NCBI RefSeq assembly: GCF_001645105.1 | Contig: NZ_LKEG01000052.1 | Location: 250,508 to 314,507, forward strand | Origin: Pseudomonas marginalis | GTDB lineage: Bacteria; Pseudomonadota; Gammaproteobacteria; Pseudomonadales; Pseudomonadaceae | Direction of reading: 5' to 3' | DNA length: 64,000 nt | Shown here: piece by piece, positions 27,862 to 35,535 of the stretch | Layout of the letters: the number at the start of each line of letters is the position of its first letter | Numbering within the stretch: the first letter of the stretch is position 1 | Translations under genes and position numbers: made by a program | Notes under the pieces: generated by a model | Told to the model about the DNA's origin: nothing | The model's database searches: none | Seen by the model: only the letters and a program-made list of their open reading frames with translations

Positions 27862-29299
27862 GAATCAGAAAGCCATGCCACAACCTGAGATGCGCCGCAT
27901 CCGTCGCATCCACTTCGTTGGTATCGGCGGCGTGGGTATGTGCGGCATTGCCGAAGTGCTGCTGAACCTGGGTTATCAGGTATCCGGCTCTGACTTGAAA
28001 GAGTCGCCGGTCACCGATCGCCTGAAATCCTTTGGCGCACAGATCTTTATCGGCCACCGTGCCGAGAACGCCGCGGAGGCTGACGTGCTGGTGGTTTCCA
28101 GCGCCGTGAACACCTCCAACCCGGAAGTGGCGACGGCCCTTGAGCGCCGCATTCCCGTGGTGCCACGCGCCGAGATGCTGGCCGAGCTGATGCGCTACCG
28201 CCACGGCATTGCCGTCGCCGGTACCCATGGCAAGACCACCACCACCAGCCTGATCGCCTCGGTGTTCGCCGCCGGTGGCCTGGACCCGACGTTTGTCATC
28301 GGTGGCCGCCTGAATGCAGCCGGTACCAATGCCCAGCTCGGCACCAGCCGTTACCTGATCGCCGAAGCCGACGAAAGTGATGCCAGCTTCCTGCACCTGC
28401 AACCGCTGGTGGCCGTGGTCACCAACATCGACGCCGACCACATGGCGACCTACGACGGTGACTTCAACAAGTTGAAGAAAACCTTCGTCGAGTTCCTGCA
28501 CAACCTGCCGTTCTACGGTCTGGCCGTGGTGTGCCTGGATGATCCGGTGGTGCGTGAAATCCTGCCGCAGGTCAAGCGCCCGACCGTGACCTACGGCTTC
28601 AGCGAAGACGCCGACGTGCGCGCGATCAATGTGCGCCAGGAAGGCATGCAAACCTACTTCACCGTGCTGCGTCCCGACCGTGAGCCGCTGGACGTCTCGG
28701 TGAACATGCCGGGCAACCACAACGTATTGAACTCCCTCGCGACCATTTGCATCGCCACCGATGAAGGCGTCAGCGATGAAGCCATCGTCGAAGGCCTGTC
28801 GCGCTTTGCCGGTGTTGGCCGTCGCTTCCAGGTCTACGGCCAACTGCCGGTAGAAGGCGGCGATGTGATGCTGGTGGACGATTACGGTCACCACCCGACC
28901 GAAGTCGCCGCCGTGATCAAGGCTGTGCGGGGTGGCTGGCCGGAGCGCCGCCTGGTGATGGTGTACCAGCCGCACCGCTACAGCCGTACCCGCGACCTGT
29001 ATGACGACTTCGTCAATGTACTGGCCGATGCCAACGTGCTGCTGCTGATGGAAGTCTACCCGGCCGGTGAAGAGCCGATCCCGGGCGCCGACAGCCGCAA
29101 GCTGTGCAACAGCATCCGCCAGCGTGGCCAGTTGGACCCGATCTACATCGAGCGCGGTGTGGACCTGGCGCCGATCGTCAAGCCGCTGCTGCGTGCCGGC
29201 GACATCCTGCTGTGCCAGGGCGCTGGTGATATCGGTGGTCTAGCACCTAAGTTGCTCGCCAGTCCGCTGTTTGCAGCCGCCCAGGGGAAGTCGAAATGA
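27854..29299 (+). CDS. murC: UDP-MurNAc:L-alanine ligase MurC
   Basis: A 481-residue Mur ligase that adds the first L-Ala to UDP-MurNAc. It shows HFVGIGGVGMCGIAEVLLNL at the N-terminus, the P-loop VAGTHGKTTTTSLIA near residue 122, LIAEADESDASFLHL, and VDDYGHHPTEV near 343. Overlaps: eight bases with murG, four bases with ddlB (ATGA). Confidence 0.96.
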   Translation: MVENQKAMPQPEMRRIRRIHFVGIGGVGMCGIAEVLLNLGYQVSGSDLKESPVTDRLKSFGAQIFIGHRAENAAEADVLVVSSAVNTSNPEVATALERRIPVVPRAEMLAELMRYRHGIAVAGTHGKTTTTSLIASVFAAGGLDPTFVIGGRLNAAGTNAQLGTSRYLIAEADESDASFLHLQPLVAVVTNIDADHMATYDGDFNKLKKTFVEFLHNLPFYGLAVVCLDDPVVREILPQVKRPTVTYGFSEDADVRAINVRQEGMQTYFTVLRPDREPLDVSVNMPGNHNVLNSLATICIATDEGVSDEAIVEGLSRFAGVGRRFQVYGQLPVEGGDVMLVDDYGHHPTEVAAVIKAVRGGWPERRLVMVYQPHRYSRTRDLYDDFVNVLADANVLLLMEVYPAGEEPIPGADSRKLCNSIRQRGQLDPIYIERGVDLAPIVKPLLRAGDILLCQGAGDIGGLAPKLLASPLFAAAQGKSK

Positions 29300-30252
29300 C
29301 CACTGACTACGGCTCCCTGTTCTCGACCATCACGCCTGCCGACTTCGGCCGCGTGGCGGTGCTGTTCGGCGGCAAGAGCGCCGAGCGCGAAGTGTCGCTC
29401 AAGTCCGGCAACGCCGTGCTCGAAGCCCTGCAAAGCGCCGGTGTGAACGCGTTCGGCATCGATGTGGGCGATGATTTCCTCGCTCGCCTGCAGGCCGAGA
29501 AGATCGATCGTGCCTTCATCATCCTGCACGGCCGTGGCGGTGAAGACGGCAGCATGCAAGGCCTGCTGGAGTGCGCCGGCATTCCTTATACCGGCAGCGG
29601 CATCCTCGCCTCGGCGCTGGCCATGGACAAGCTGCGCACCAAGCAGGTGTGGCACAGCCTGGGTATTCCAACACCGCGTCACAGTGTGCTGTGCAGCGAA
29701 GACGATTGTATTTCTGCAGCCAAGGAACTGGGCCTGCCTTTGATCGTCAAACCAGCCCATGAAGGCTCCAGTATCGGCATGGCTAAAGTGAACTCGGCCG
29801 CCGAATTGATCGACGCATGGAAAGCGGCAAGTACCTACGATTCGCAAGTGTTGGTGGAACAGTGGATCCAAGGTCCCGAGTACACCATCGCCACCCTGCG
29901 TGGCCAGGTATTGCCGCCTATCGCATTGGGCACGCCCCACACCTTTTACGACTACGACGCCAAGTACGTGGCTTCCGATACCCAGTACCGGATCCCGTGC
30001 GGCCTCGACGCAACCAAGGAACAGGAATTGATGGACCTCACGGCGAAAGCCTGTGAGGCGCTGGGTATCGCCGGTTGGGCGCGGGCAGACGTGATGCAGG
30101 ATGACCAAGGGAATTTCTGGTTCCTGGAAGTCAACACTGCACCGGGCATGACCGATCACAGCCTGGTACCTATGGCCGCCCGTGCCGCCGGTCTGGACTT
30201 CCAGCAGTTGGTGCTGGCGATCCTGGCCGCAAGCATTGAGCCCAGAGGCTAA
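29296..30252 (+). CDS. ddlB: D-alanine:D-alanine ligase DdlB
   Basis: A 318-residue ATP-grasp ligase that makes the D-Ala-D-Ala dipeptide used by MurF. Motifs are VLFGGKSAEREVSLKSG, IILHGRGGEDGSMQGLLE, VKPAHEGSSIGMAKV (ATP-binding loop) and FLEVNTAPGMTDHSLVPMA (metal-binding Glu/Asn). The second D-Ala site carries the Tyr-type environment typical of Ddl and no vancomycin-type change is apparent. It overlaps murC by four bases and sits three bases before ftsQ. Confidence 0.95.
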   Translation: MTTDYGSLFSTITPADFGRVAVLFGGKSAEREVSLKSGNAVLEALQSAGVNAFGIDVGDDFLARLQAEKIDRAFIILHGRGGEDGSMQGLLECAGIPYTGSGILASALAMDKLRTKQVWHSLGIPTPRHSVLCSEDDCISAAKELGLPLIVKPAHEGSSIGMAKVNSAAELIDAWKAASTYDSQVLVEQWIQGPEYTIATLRGQVLPPIALGTPHTFYDYDAKYVASDTQYRIPCGLDATKEQELMDLTAKACEALGIAGWARADVMQDDQGNFWFLEVNTAPGMTDHSLVPMAARAAGLDFQQLVLAILAASIEPRG

Positions 30253-30255
30253 GAC

Positions 30256-31125
30256 ATGAAAGGCGCATCGCTTCGTCATCAGCCCCCACAAGCACCGAGC
30301 CGCAAGCCGGTGCCACGGGGTGCCAGCCGAATGGTGGCTAAAGAGCCGATGTCGGCGCGCCTGCCGAAAGCCAATTTTGGTTTCCTCAAGGCGCTGTTCT
30401 GGCCGGTGCTGCTGGTGGTGTTGGGCTTCGGCACTTACGAGGGCGCACAGCGTCTATTGCCGTACGCCGACCGGCCGATCACCAAGATCAGCGTACAGGG
30501 CGACCTGAGCTACATCAGTCAGCAAGCGGTACAGCAGCGCATCGGCCCGTACCTGGCGGCGAGCTTCTTTACCATCGACCTGGCGGGTATGCGCGCCGAG
30601 TTGGAACAGATGCCGTGGATCGCCCACGCCGAAGTCCGCCGCGTGTGGCCGGACCAAGTGACGATCCGCCTGGAAGAACAACTGCCCGTGGCCCGTTGGG
30701 GTGACGAGGCGCTGTTGAACAACCAGGGCCAGGCGTTCACCCCGCGTGAGCTGGCCAATTACGAGCACCTGCCGCAGCTGTTCGGGCCGCAGCGGGCGCA
30801 GCAGCAAGTGATGCAGCAGTACCAGGCCTTGAGCCAGATGCTGCGGCCACTGGGCTTCTCCATTGCACGCCTGGAACTGCGTGAACGGGGCAGCTGGTTT
30901 TTGACGACCGGGGCAGGCAGTTCCGGCCCGGGCATCCAGTTGTTGCTGGGACGCGACCGCTTGGTGGAAAAGATGCGCCGCTTCATTGCCATCTATGACA
31001 AGACCTTGAAAGAACAGATTACGAACATTGCGAGCGTCGACCTGCGTTACGCCAACGGCCTTGCCGTCGGCTGGCGTGAACCGGCTGCGCCCACGGCAGC
31101 GCAACCCGCTGTCGCGAAGAATTAA
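30256..31125 (+). CDS. ftsQ: Cell division protein FtsQ
   Basis: A 289-residue bitopic divisome protein. A basic Pro/Arg-rich cytoplasmic N-terminus comes first, then one transmembrane helix near residues 37-57 (LFWPVLLVVLGFGTYEGAQR). A POTRA domain follows (ITKISVQGDLSYISQQAVQQ, near 75-145), then the beta domain (WPDQVTIRLEEQLPVARWGD onward). It recruits FtsL and FtsB to the septum. Three bases separate it from ddlB. Confidence 0.94.
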   Translation: MKGASLRHQPPQAPSRKPVPRGASRMVAKEPMSARLPKANFGFLKALFWPVLLVVLGFGTYEGAQRLLPYADRPITKISVQGDLSYISQQAVQQRIGPYLAASFFTIDLAGMRAELEQMPWIAHAEVRRVWPDQVTIRLEEQLPVARWGDEALLNNQGQAFTPRELANYEHLPQLFGPQRAQQQVMQQYQALSQMLRPLGFSIARLELRERGSWFLTTGAGSSGPGIQLLLGRDRLVEKMRRFIAIYDKTLKEQITNIASVDLRYANGLAVGWREPAAPTAAQPAVAKN

Positions 31126-31140
31126 GAAGAGGCAGGACCC

Positions 31141-32403
31141 ATGGCAAACGTGCAAAGCGGCAAAATGATCGTCGGTCTCGATATCGGCACCTCCAAGGTG
31201 GTGGCGCTGGTGGGCGAGGTCGGGGAAGACGGCGTCATCGAAATCGTCGGTATTGGCACGCATCCGTCCCGGGGCCTGAAGAAGGGCGTGGTGGTGAACA
31301 TCGAGTCCACCGTGCAATCGATCCAGCGCGCCATCGAAGAAGCGCAGCTGATGGCGGGTTGCCGGATTCACTCGGCGTTCGTCGGCGTGGCCGGCAACCA
31401 TATCCGTAGTCTGAACTCCCACGGCATCGTGGCGATCCGCGACCGCGAAGTCAGCTCGGCCGACCTTGAGCGCGTCCTCGACGCTGCCCAGGCCGTGGCG
31501 ATCCCGGCTGACCAGCGCGTGCTGCACACCCTGCCGCAGGACTACGTGATCGATAACCAGGAAGGCGTTCGCGAGCCCTTGGGCATGTCGGGCGTACGTC
31601 TGGAAGCCAAGGTTCACGTGGTGACCTGCGCCGTCAACGCTGCACAGAACATTGAAAAATGCGTGCGCCGCTGCGGCCTGGAAATCGACGACATCATTCT
31701 TGAGCAGTTGGCCTCGGCTTACTCGGTACTGACCGACGACGAAAAAGAGCTGGGCGTGTGCCTGGTCGACATCGGCGGCGGCACCACCGACATCGCGATC
31801 TTCACCGAGGGTGCGATCCGTCACACCGCCGTGATCCCGATTGCCGGCGACCAGGTCACCAACGACATCGCCATGGCGCTGCGTACGCCGACCCAGTACG
31901 CCGAAGAAATCAAGATCCGCTACGCCTGCGCCCTGGCCAAGCTGGCCGGTGCCGGCGAGACCATCAAGGTGCCAAGCGTGGGCGACCGTCCACCGCGCGA
32001 ACTGTCGCGCCAGGCTCTGGCTGAAGTGGTCGAGCCGCGTTATGACGAGCTGTTCACCCTGATCCAGGCTGAACTGCGTCGCAGCGGCTACGAAGATTTG
32101 ATCCCGGCCGGCATCGTGCTGACCGGTGGCACCTCGAAGATGGAAGGCGCGGTCGAACTGGCCGAGGAAATCTTCCACATGCCGGTTCGCCTGGGCGTAC
32201 CCCATGGCGTCAAAGGCCTGGGCGACGTGGTGCGCAACCCGATTTATTCCACCGGTGTGGGCTTGCTGTTGTACGGGCTGCAAAAGCAGACCGACGGCAT
32301 TTCCCTGTCGGGCCCGAGCAACCGTGACAGCTACCGCAGCGACGACGAGGCGAAAGCGCCGTTGTTCGAGCGGCTGCAGGCTTGGGTCAAGGGCAATTTC
32401 TAA
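31141..32403 (+). CDS. ftsA: Cell division protein FtsA
   Basis: A 420-residue actin-like ATPase that anchors FtsZ to the membrane. It shows IVGLDIGTSKVVALVGE (phosphate-1), LVDIGGGTTDIAIFTEGAI (phosphate-2), IVLTGGTSKMEG (adenosine motif), and the amphipathic C-terminal membrane-targeting helix LFERLQAWVKGNF. AAGAGGCAGG precedes the ATG. It lies between ftsQ and ftsZ in the canonical order. Confidence 0.96.
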   Translation: MANVQSGKMIVGLDIGTSKVVALVGEVGEDGVIEIVGIGTHPSRGLKKGVVVNIESTVQSIQRAIEEAQLMAGCRIHSAFVGVAGNHIRSLNSHGIVAIRDREVSSADLERVLDAAQAVAIPADQRVLHTLPQDYVIDNQEGVREPLGMSGVRLEAKVHVVTCAVNAAQNIEKCVRRCGLEIDDIILEQLASAYSVLTDDEKELGVCLVDIGGGTTDIAIFTEGAIRHTAVIPIAGDQVTNDIAMALRTPTQYAEEIKIRYACALAKLAGAGETIKVPSVGDRPPRELSRQALAEVVEPRYDELFTLIQAELRRSGYEDLIPAGIVLTGGTSKMEGAVELAEEIFHMPVRLGVPHGVKGLGDVVRNPIYSTGVGLLLYGLQKQTDGISLSGPSNRDSYRSDDEAKAPLFERLQAWVKGNF

Positions 32404-32469
32404 CGATTTACCGCAACACCGCAGTAAGCAGTAGGCGAAAAAACTAGAGAAAACGAAAGGAGAGGGAAC

Positions 32470-33675
32470 ATGTTCGAACTCGTAGACAACATCCCCGCCA
32501 GCCCGGTCATCAAAGTGATTGGTGTTGGTGGTGGCGGCGGCAACGCTGTCAACCATATGGTCAAGAGCAACATTGAAGGCGTTGAATTCATCTGCGCCAA
32601 CACTGATGCCCAGGCGCTGAAAAGCATCGGCGCGCGGACCATCCTGCAATTGGGCACAGCTGTGACCAAGGGCCTTGGCGCTGGCGCCAATCCGGAAGTC
32701 GGCCGTCAAGCCGCCCTGGAAGACCGTGAGCGTATTGCCGAAGTGCTGCAAGGCACCAACATGGTGTTCATCACCACGGGCATGGGCGGCGGTACCGGTA
32801 CCGGTGCGGCGCCGATCATTGCCGAAGTGGCCAAGGAAATGGGCATCCTGACGGTCGCTGTGGTGACTCGTCCGTTCCCGTTCGAAGGTCGCAAGCGCAT
32901 GCAGATCGCCGACGAAGGCATCCGTCTGCTGTCTGAAAGCGTCGACTCGTTGATCACCATTCCTAACGAGAAGCTGCTGACTATCCTGGGCAAGGACGCA
33001 AGCCTGCTGTCCGCGTTCGCCAAGGCTGACGATGTACTGGCCGGTGCCGTTCGCGGTATCTCCGACATCATCAAGCGCCCAGGCATGATCAACGTCGACT
33101 TTGCCGACGTACGTACCGTGATGAGCGAAATGGGCATGGCGATGATGGGCACTGGCTGTGCCAGCGGTCCGAACCGTGCACGTGAAGCCACTGAAGCGGC
33201 TATCCGCAACCCGTTGCTGGAAGACGTGAACCTGCAAGGTGCACGCGGCATCCTGGTGAATATCACCGCCGGCCCTGACCTGTCCCTGGGTGAGTACTCC
33301 GACGTGGGTAGCATCATCGAAGCCTTCGCTTCCGAGCACGCGATGGTCAAAGTCGGTACCGTGATCGATCCGGACATGCGTGATGAGCTGCACGTGACTG
33401 TGGTTGCGACCGGCCTGGGTGCCAAAATCGAGAAGCCTGTGAAGGTTATCGACAACACCCTGCATAACAGCCAAGCCAGCCACGCCAGCCAATCGGCTGC
33501 CGCTCCAGCGCCTTCGCGCCAGGAACTGCCGTCGGTGAACTACCGTGACCTGGACCGTCCGACCGTGATGCGCAACCAGGCTCAGGCCGGTGCTGCGGCG
33601 TCCCGTAGCCCGAATCCGCAAGATGATCTGGACTACCTGGACATCCCGGCATTCCTGCGTCGTCAGGCCGATTAA
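32470..33675 (+). CDS. ftsZ: Cell division GTPase FtsZ
   Basis: A 401-residue tubulin homologue that forms the Z ring. It shows KVIGVGGGGGNAVNHMV at the N-terminus, the tubulin signature GMGGGTGTGAAP near residue 105, and NVDFADVRTVMSEMGMAMMG (T7 loop region). A variable linker rich in Ala, Ser and Gln is followed by the conserved C-terminal peptide DYLDIPAFLRRQAD, which binds FtsA and ZipA. AAAGGAGAGG precedes the ATG by about seven bases. The 66-base gap after ftsA is longer than most in the cluster and may hold an extra promoter. Confidence 0.97.
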   Translation: MFELVDNIPASPVIKVIGVGGGGGNAVNHMVKSNIEGVEFICANTDAQALKSIGARTILQLGTAVTKGLGAGANPEVGRQAALEDRERIAEVLQGTNMVFITTGMGGGTGTGAAPIIAEVAKEMGILTVAVVTRPFPFEGRKRMQIADEGIRLLSESVDSLITIPNEKLLTILGKDASLLSAFAKADDVLAGAVRGISDIIKRPGMINVDFADVRTVMSEMGMAMMGTGCASGPNRAREATEAAIRNPLLEDVNLQGARGILVNITAGPDLSLGEYSDVGSIIEAFASEHAMVKVGTVIDPDMRDELHVTVVATGLGAKIEKPVKVIDNTLHNSQASHASQSAAAPAPSRQELPSVNYRDLDRPTVMRNQAQAGAAASRSPNPQDDLDYLDIPAFLRRQAD

Positions 33676-33729
33676 TGGAATGTATCAGGGCTATGAAGGT
33701 GATTGGTGTTCAGCAAAGGTCTGGTCTGC

Positions 33730-33735
33730 TATTAT
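33730..33735 (+). promoter_or_regulatory. Possible -10 element of an lpxC promoter
   Basis: TATTAT lies 53 bases before the lpxC ATG in the 112-base ftsZ-lpxC gap. The 17-base-spaced hexamer upstream (TGTTCA) is a poor -35, so this is only a candidate. Confidence 0.3.
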
Positions 33736-33787
33736 CGCCAGCCTTTGTTGATACCAGTTCGCAATTTGCGCTGAAGCGGTCCAAGCC

Positions 33788-34699
33788 ATGATTAAACAAC
33801 GCACTCTGAAGAATATTATTCGTGCCACAGGTGTAGGTCTGCACTCCGGGGAGAAGGTATACCTGACCCTCAAGCCTGCACCTGTCGACACCGGCATCGT
33901 GTTTGTGCGTGCCGACCTGGACCCTGTGGTGCAGATACCTGCTCGCGCGGAAAACGTTGGCGAAACCACGATGTCGACCACATTGGTCAACGGTGACGTC
34001 AAGGTGGACACGGTGGAGCACTTGCTCTCGGCCATGGCCGGTTTGGGCATCGATAACGCCTACGTCGAGCTCTCCGCGTCCGAAGTCCCGATCATGGATG
34101 GCAGCGCTGGACCCTTCGTATTCTTGATTCAATCTGCCGGCCTGGAAGAACAGGACGCAGCCAAGAAGTTCATTCGCATTCTGCGGGAAGTGACAGTAGA
34201 GGACGGCGACAAGCGCGCCACCTTCGTCCCGTTCGAAGGCTTTAAAGTGAGCTTTGAGATCGATTTCGATCACCCGGTATTCCGTGACCGCACTCAAAGT
34301 GCAAGCGTGGATTTTTCCAGCACTTCGTTCGTAAAAGAAGTCAGCCGCGCCCGTACCTTTGGTTTCATGAGTGACATCGAGTACCTGCGCAAGCACAACC
34401 TCGCACTCGGCGGCAGCGTTGAAAACGCCATTGTGGTCGACGCGGATGGTGTACTGAACGAAGACGGCCTTCGCTACGAAGACGAGTTCGTGAAGCACAA
34501 GATCCTCGATGCAATCGGTGACCTCTACCTGCTGGGCAATAGCCTGATAGGCGAGTTCAAAGGCTTCAAGTCGGGCCACGCCCTTAACAACCAGCTGCTG
34601 CGCAAGTTGATTGAGCAGACAGACGCTTGGGAAGTCGTGACCTTCGAAGATGCCAGCACCGCACCGATCTCTTACATGCGTCCCGTTGCGGCGGTGTAA
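33788..34699 (+). CDS. lpxC: UDP-3-O-acyl-N-acetylglucosamine deacetylase LpxC
   Basis: A 303-residue zinc amidase for the committed step of lipid A synthesis. The first zinc ligand is in TVEHLLSAMAG (His near 78), followed by SEVPIMDGSAGPFVF. The HxxxD zinc pair is in FVKHKILDAIGDLYLLG (His and Asp near 237/241) and the catalytic His in FKSGHALNNQLLRKL. The start ATG gives MIKQRTLKNI, the standard Pseudomonas N-terminus. A strong terminator follows. It is the last canonical gene of the dcw cluster. Confidence 0.97.
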   Translation: MIKQRTLKNIIRATGVGLHSGEKVYLTLKPAPVDTGIVFVRADLDPVVQIPARAENVGETTMSTTLVNGDVKVDTVEHLLSAMAGLGIDNAYVELSASEVPIMDGSAGPFVFLIQSAGLEEQDAAKKFIRILREVTVEDGDKRATFVPFEGFKVSFEIDFDHPVFRDRTQSASVDFSSTSFVKEVSRARTFGFMSDIEYLRKHNLALGGSVENAIVVDADGVLNEDGLRYEDEFVKHKILDAIGDLYLLGNSLIGEFKGFKSGHALNNQLLRKLIEQTDAWEVVTFEDASTAPISYMRPVAAV

Positions 34700-34725
34700 G
34701 TAACAACTCTCTTTCTTTAGTTTTG

Positions 34726-34755
34726 AAAGGCCACCTTCGGGTGGCCTTTTTTTTT
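34726..34755 (+). terminator. Rho-independent terminator after lpxC
   Basis: Ten-base stem AAAGGCCACC/GGTGGCCTTT with a TTCG tetraloop, followed by a run of T. It ends the dcw transcript and insulates it from the downstream AT-rich island. Confidence 0.93.
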
Positions 34756-34946
34756 GCTTGAATTTCAGTGCCTTGTATTTATCCGGGTTGCGATGGAGCG
34801 TCGAGGTGGAAATGTATTTGTGGTCGGGTAGGGGTTTATGTTCCGGTCGCCAGGTGTTGAATTTTTTTGCAATAGTTAGCGGGTTTTCTTTATTCAAGCT
34901 GTCTGAGTAATGTAGTGCTGTCGTACTGTTTTTCGATGTGAAGCAT

Positions 34947-34974
34947 GGATGCTCTGAATTGTGGTTTCCACGAA
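34947..34974 (+). promoter_or_regulatory. Degenerate hrp-box-like sequence before the chaperone-effector pair
   Basis: GGATGC, then 15 bases, then CCACGAA. The downstream half matches CCACNNA fully, while the upstream half matches GGAACC at only four of six positions. If used by HrpL, transcription would start near 34980, about 80 bases before the chaperone ATG, similar to the leaders of the two hrp-box genes at 60.8 and 61.5 kb. Confidence 0.35.
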
Positions 34975-35061
34975 TTTCGGAGTGATTTTTATGTTTATGA
35001 TTGTAGAGCTTGGCAGATTGTTCGATATGAACTTCGTCGGTTATGCCGGGAGTGTTCGAGC

Positions 35062-35535
35062 ATGAGTAAAGAAGACGCTATCTTGCACTCGTTCGGTCTG
35101 AAGCTCGGTCTGCCCGGGCTGAAGTTTGATGCTTCTCGCGCGTGCCAGTTGAGAGTTGAGGGGCTCAAGCTGGCAATTTATGATAATCGAGTCAGAAAGA
35201 GTATGACAATTCTTTGTGAACTCTCGGATCAATCGATGAGTGACACGGAGGTCCTCGATTGGCATAAGTTTCTGTTTGAATCACAATTTGAATACTTGAA
35301 TAAGGATACGGCTGTCGTCGGGCTAAATTATCGGTCAGGTGCAATGGTCGCGATGAGTCATATCGCTGATCACGATCTGTCTCTCTCACAGCTCATTGCG
35401 AAACTAAATGAGCTGATTGAATGGGTGCTGGAGTGTTCCCACCGGTTTGCCACCCGATCACGTCAGGTGCTTATCGGCCTGTCGCCCCTCACTTATCACT
35501 GTGCGAAGAGCCTGAGCAGAGGTCATTATGCCTAG
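35062..35535 (+). CDS. Predicted CesT-family type III secretion chaperone
   Basis: A 157-residue protein whose N-terminal half reads like class I type III chaperones: FGLKLGLPGLKFDASRACQL, then a strand pair, then a central region with VVGLNYRSGAMVAMSHIADH and a C-terminal helix LSLSQLIAKLNELIEWVLEC. CesT-type chaperones are small dimers that hold an effector's N-terminus for secretion, and their genes usually sit immediately before the effector gene. Here the last eight bases overlap the OspC-like gene, giving translational coupling. I choose ATG 35062, with GGGAG nine bases upstream, over ATG 34945. The C-terminus after about residue 120 (HRFATRSRQVLIG) is longer than usual and basic. Family assignment is by eye; codon use is AT-richer than the core genes. 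Confidence 0.62.
   Translation: MSKEDAILHSFGLKLGLPGLKFDASRACQLRVEGLKLAIYDNRVRKSMTILCELSDQSMSDTEVLDWHKFLFESQFEYLNKDTAVVGLNYRSGAMVAMSHIADHDLSLSQLIAKLNELIEWVLECSHRFATRSRQVLIGLSPLTYHCAKSLSRGHYA

Larger units (their letters stand above)
34700..35061 (+). other. lpxC-chaperone intergenic region
   Basis: Past the lpxC terminator, about 300 bases are AT-richer than the flanking core genes and have no convincing gene. They contain a small palindrome GTGGTTTCCAC (34961-34971) and, overlapping it, a degenerate hrp-box-like sequence listed separately. An in-frame ATG at 34945 would extend the chaperone gene by 39 codons but overlaps these signals and lacks family-like sequence. Confidence 0.55.

Noticed and set aside
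30454..33621. Open frame of 1055 codons on the minus strand across ftsQ, ftsA and ftsZ
   Set aside because: It lies entirely antisense to three well-conserved genes, shows no domain-like sequence, and reflects high-GC codon bias leaving stops rare in that frame. Similar antisense frames over the acyl-CoA ligase, LuxR, RND and OprD genes were rejected for the same reason.
34945..35061. Longer start for the chaperone gene at ATG 34945
   Set aside because: The added 39 residues are Cys-rich and unlike chaperone N-termini. ATG 35062 has GGGAG at good spacing, and the extension overlaps a possible promoter.
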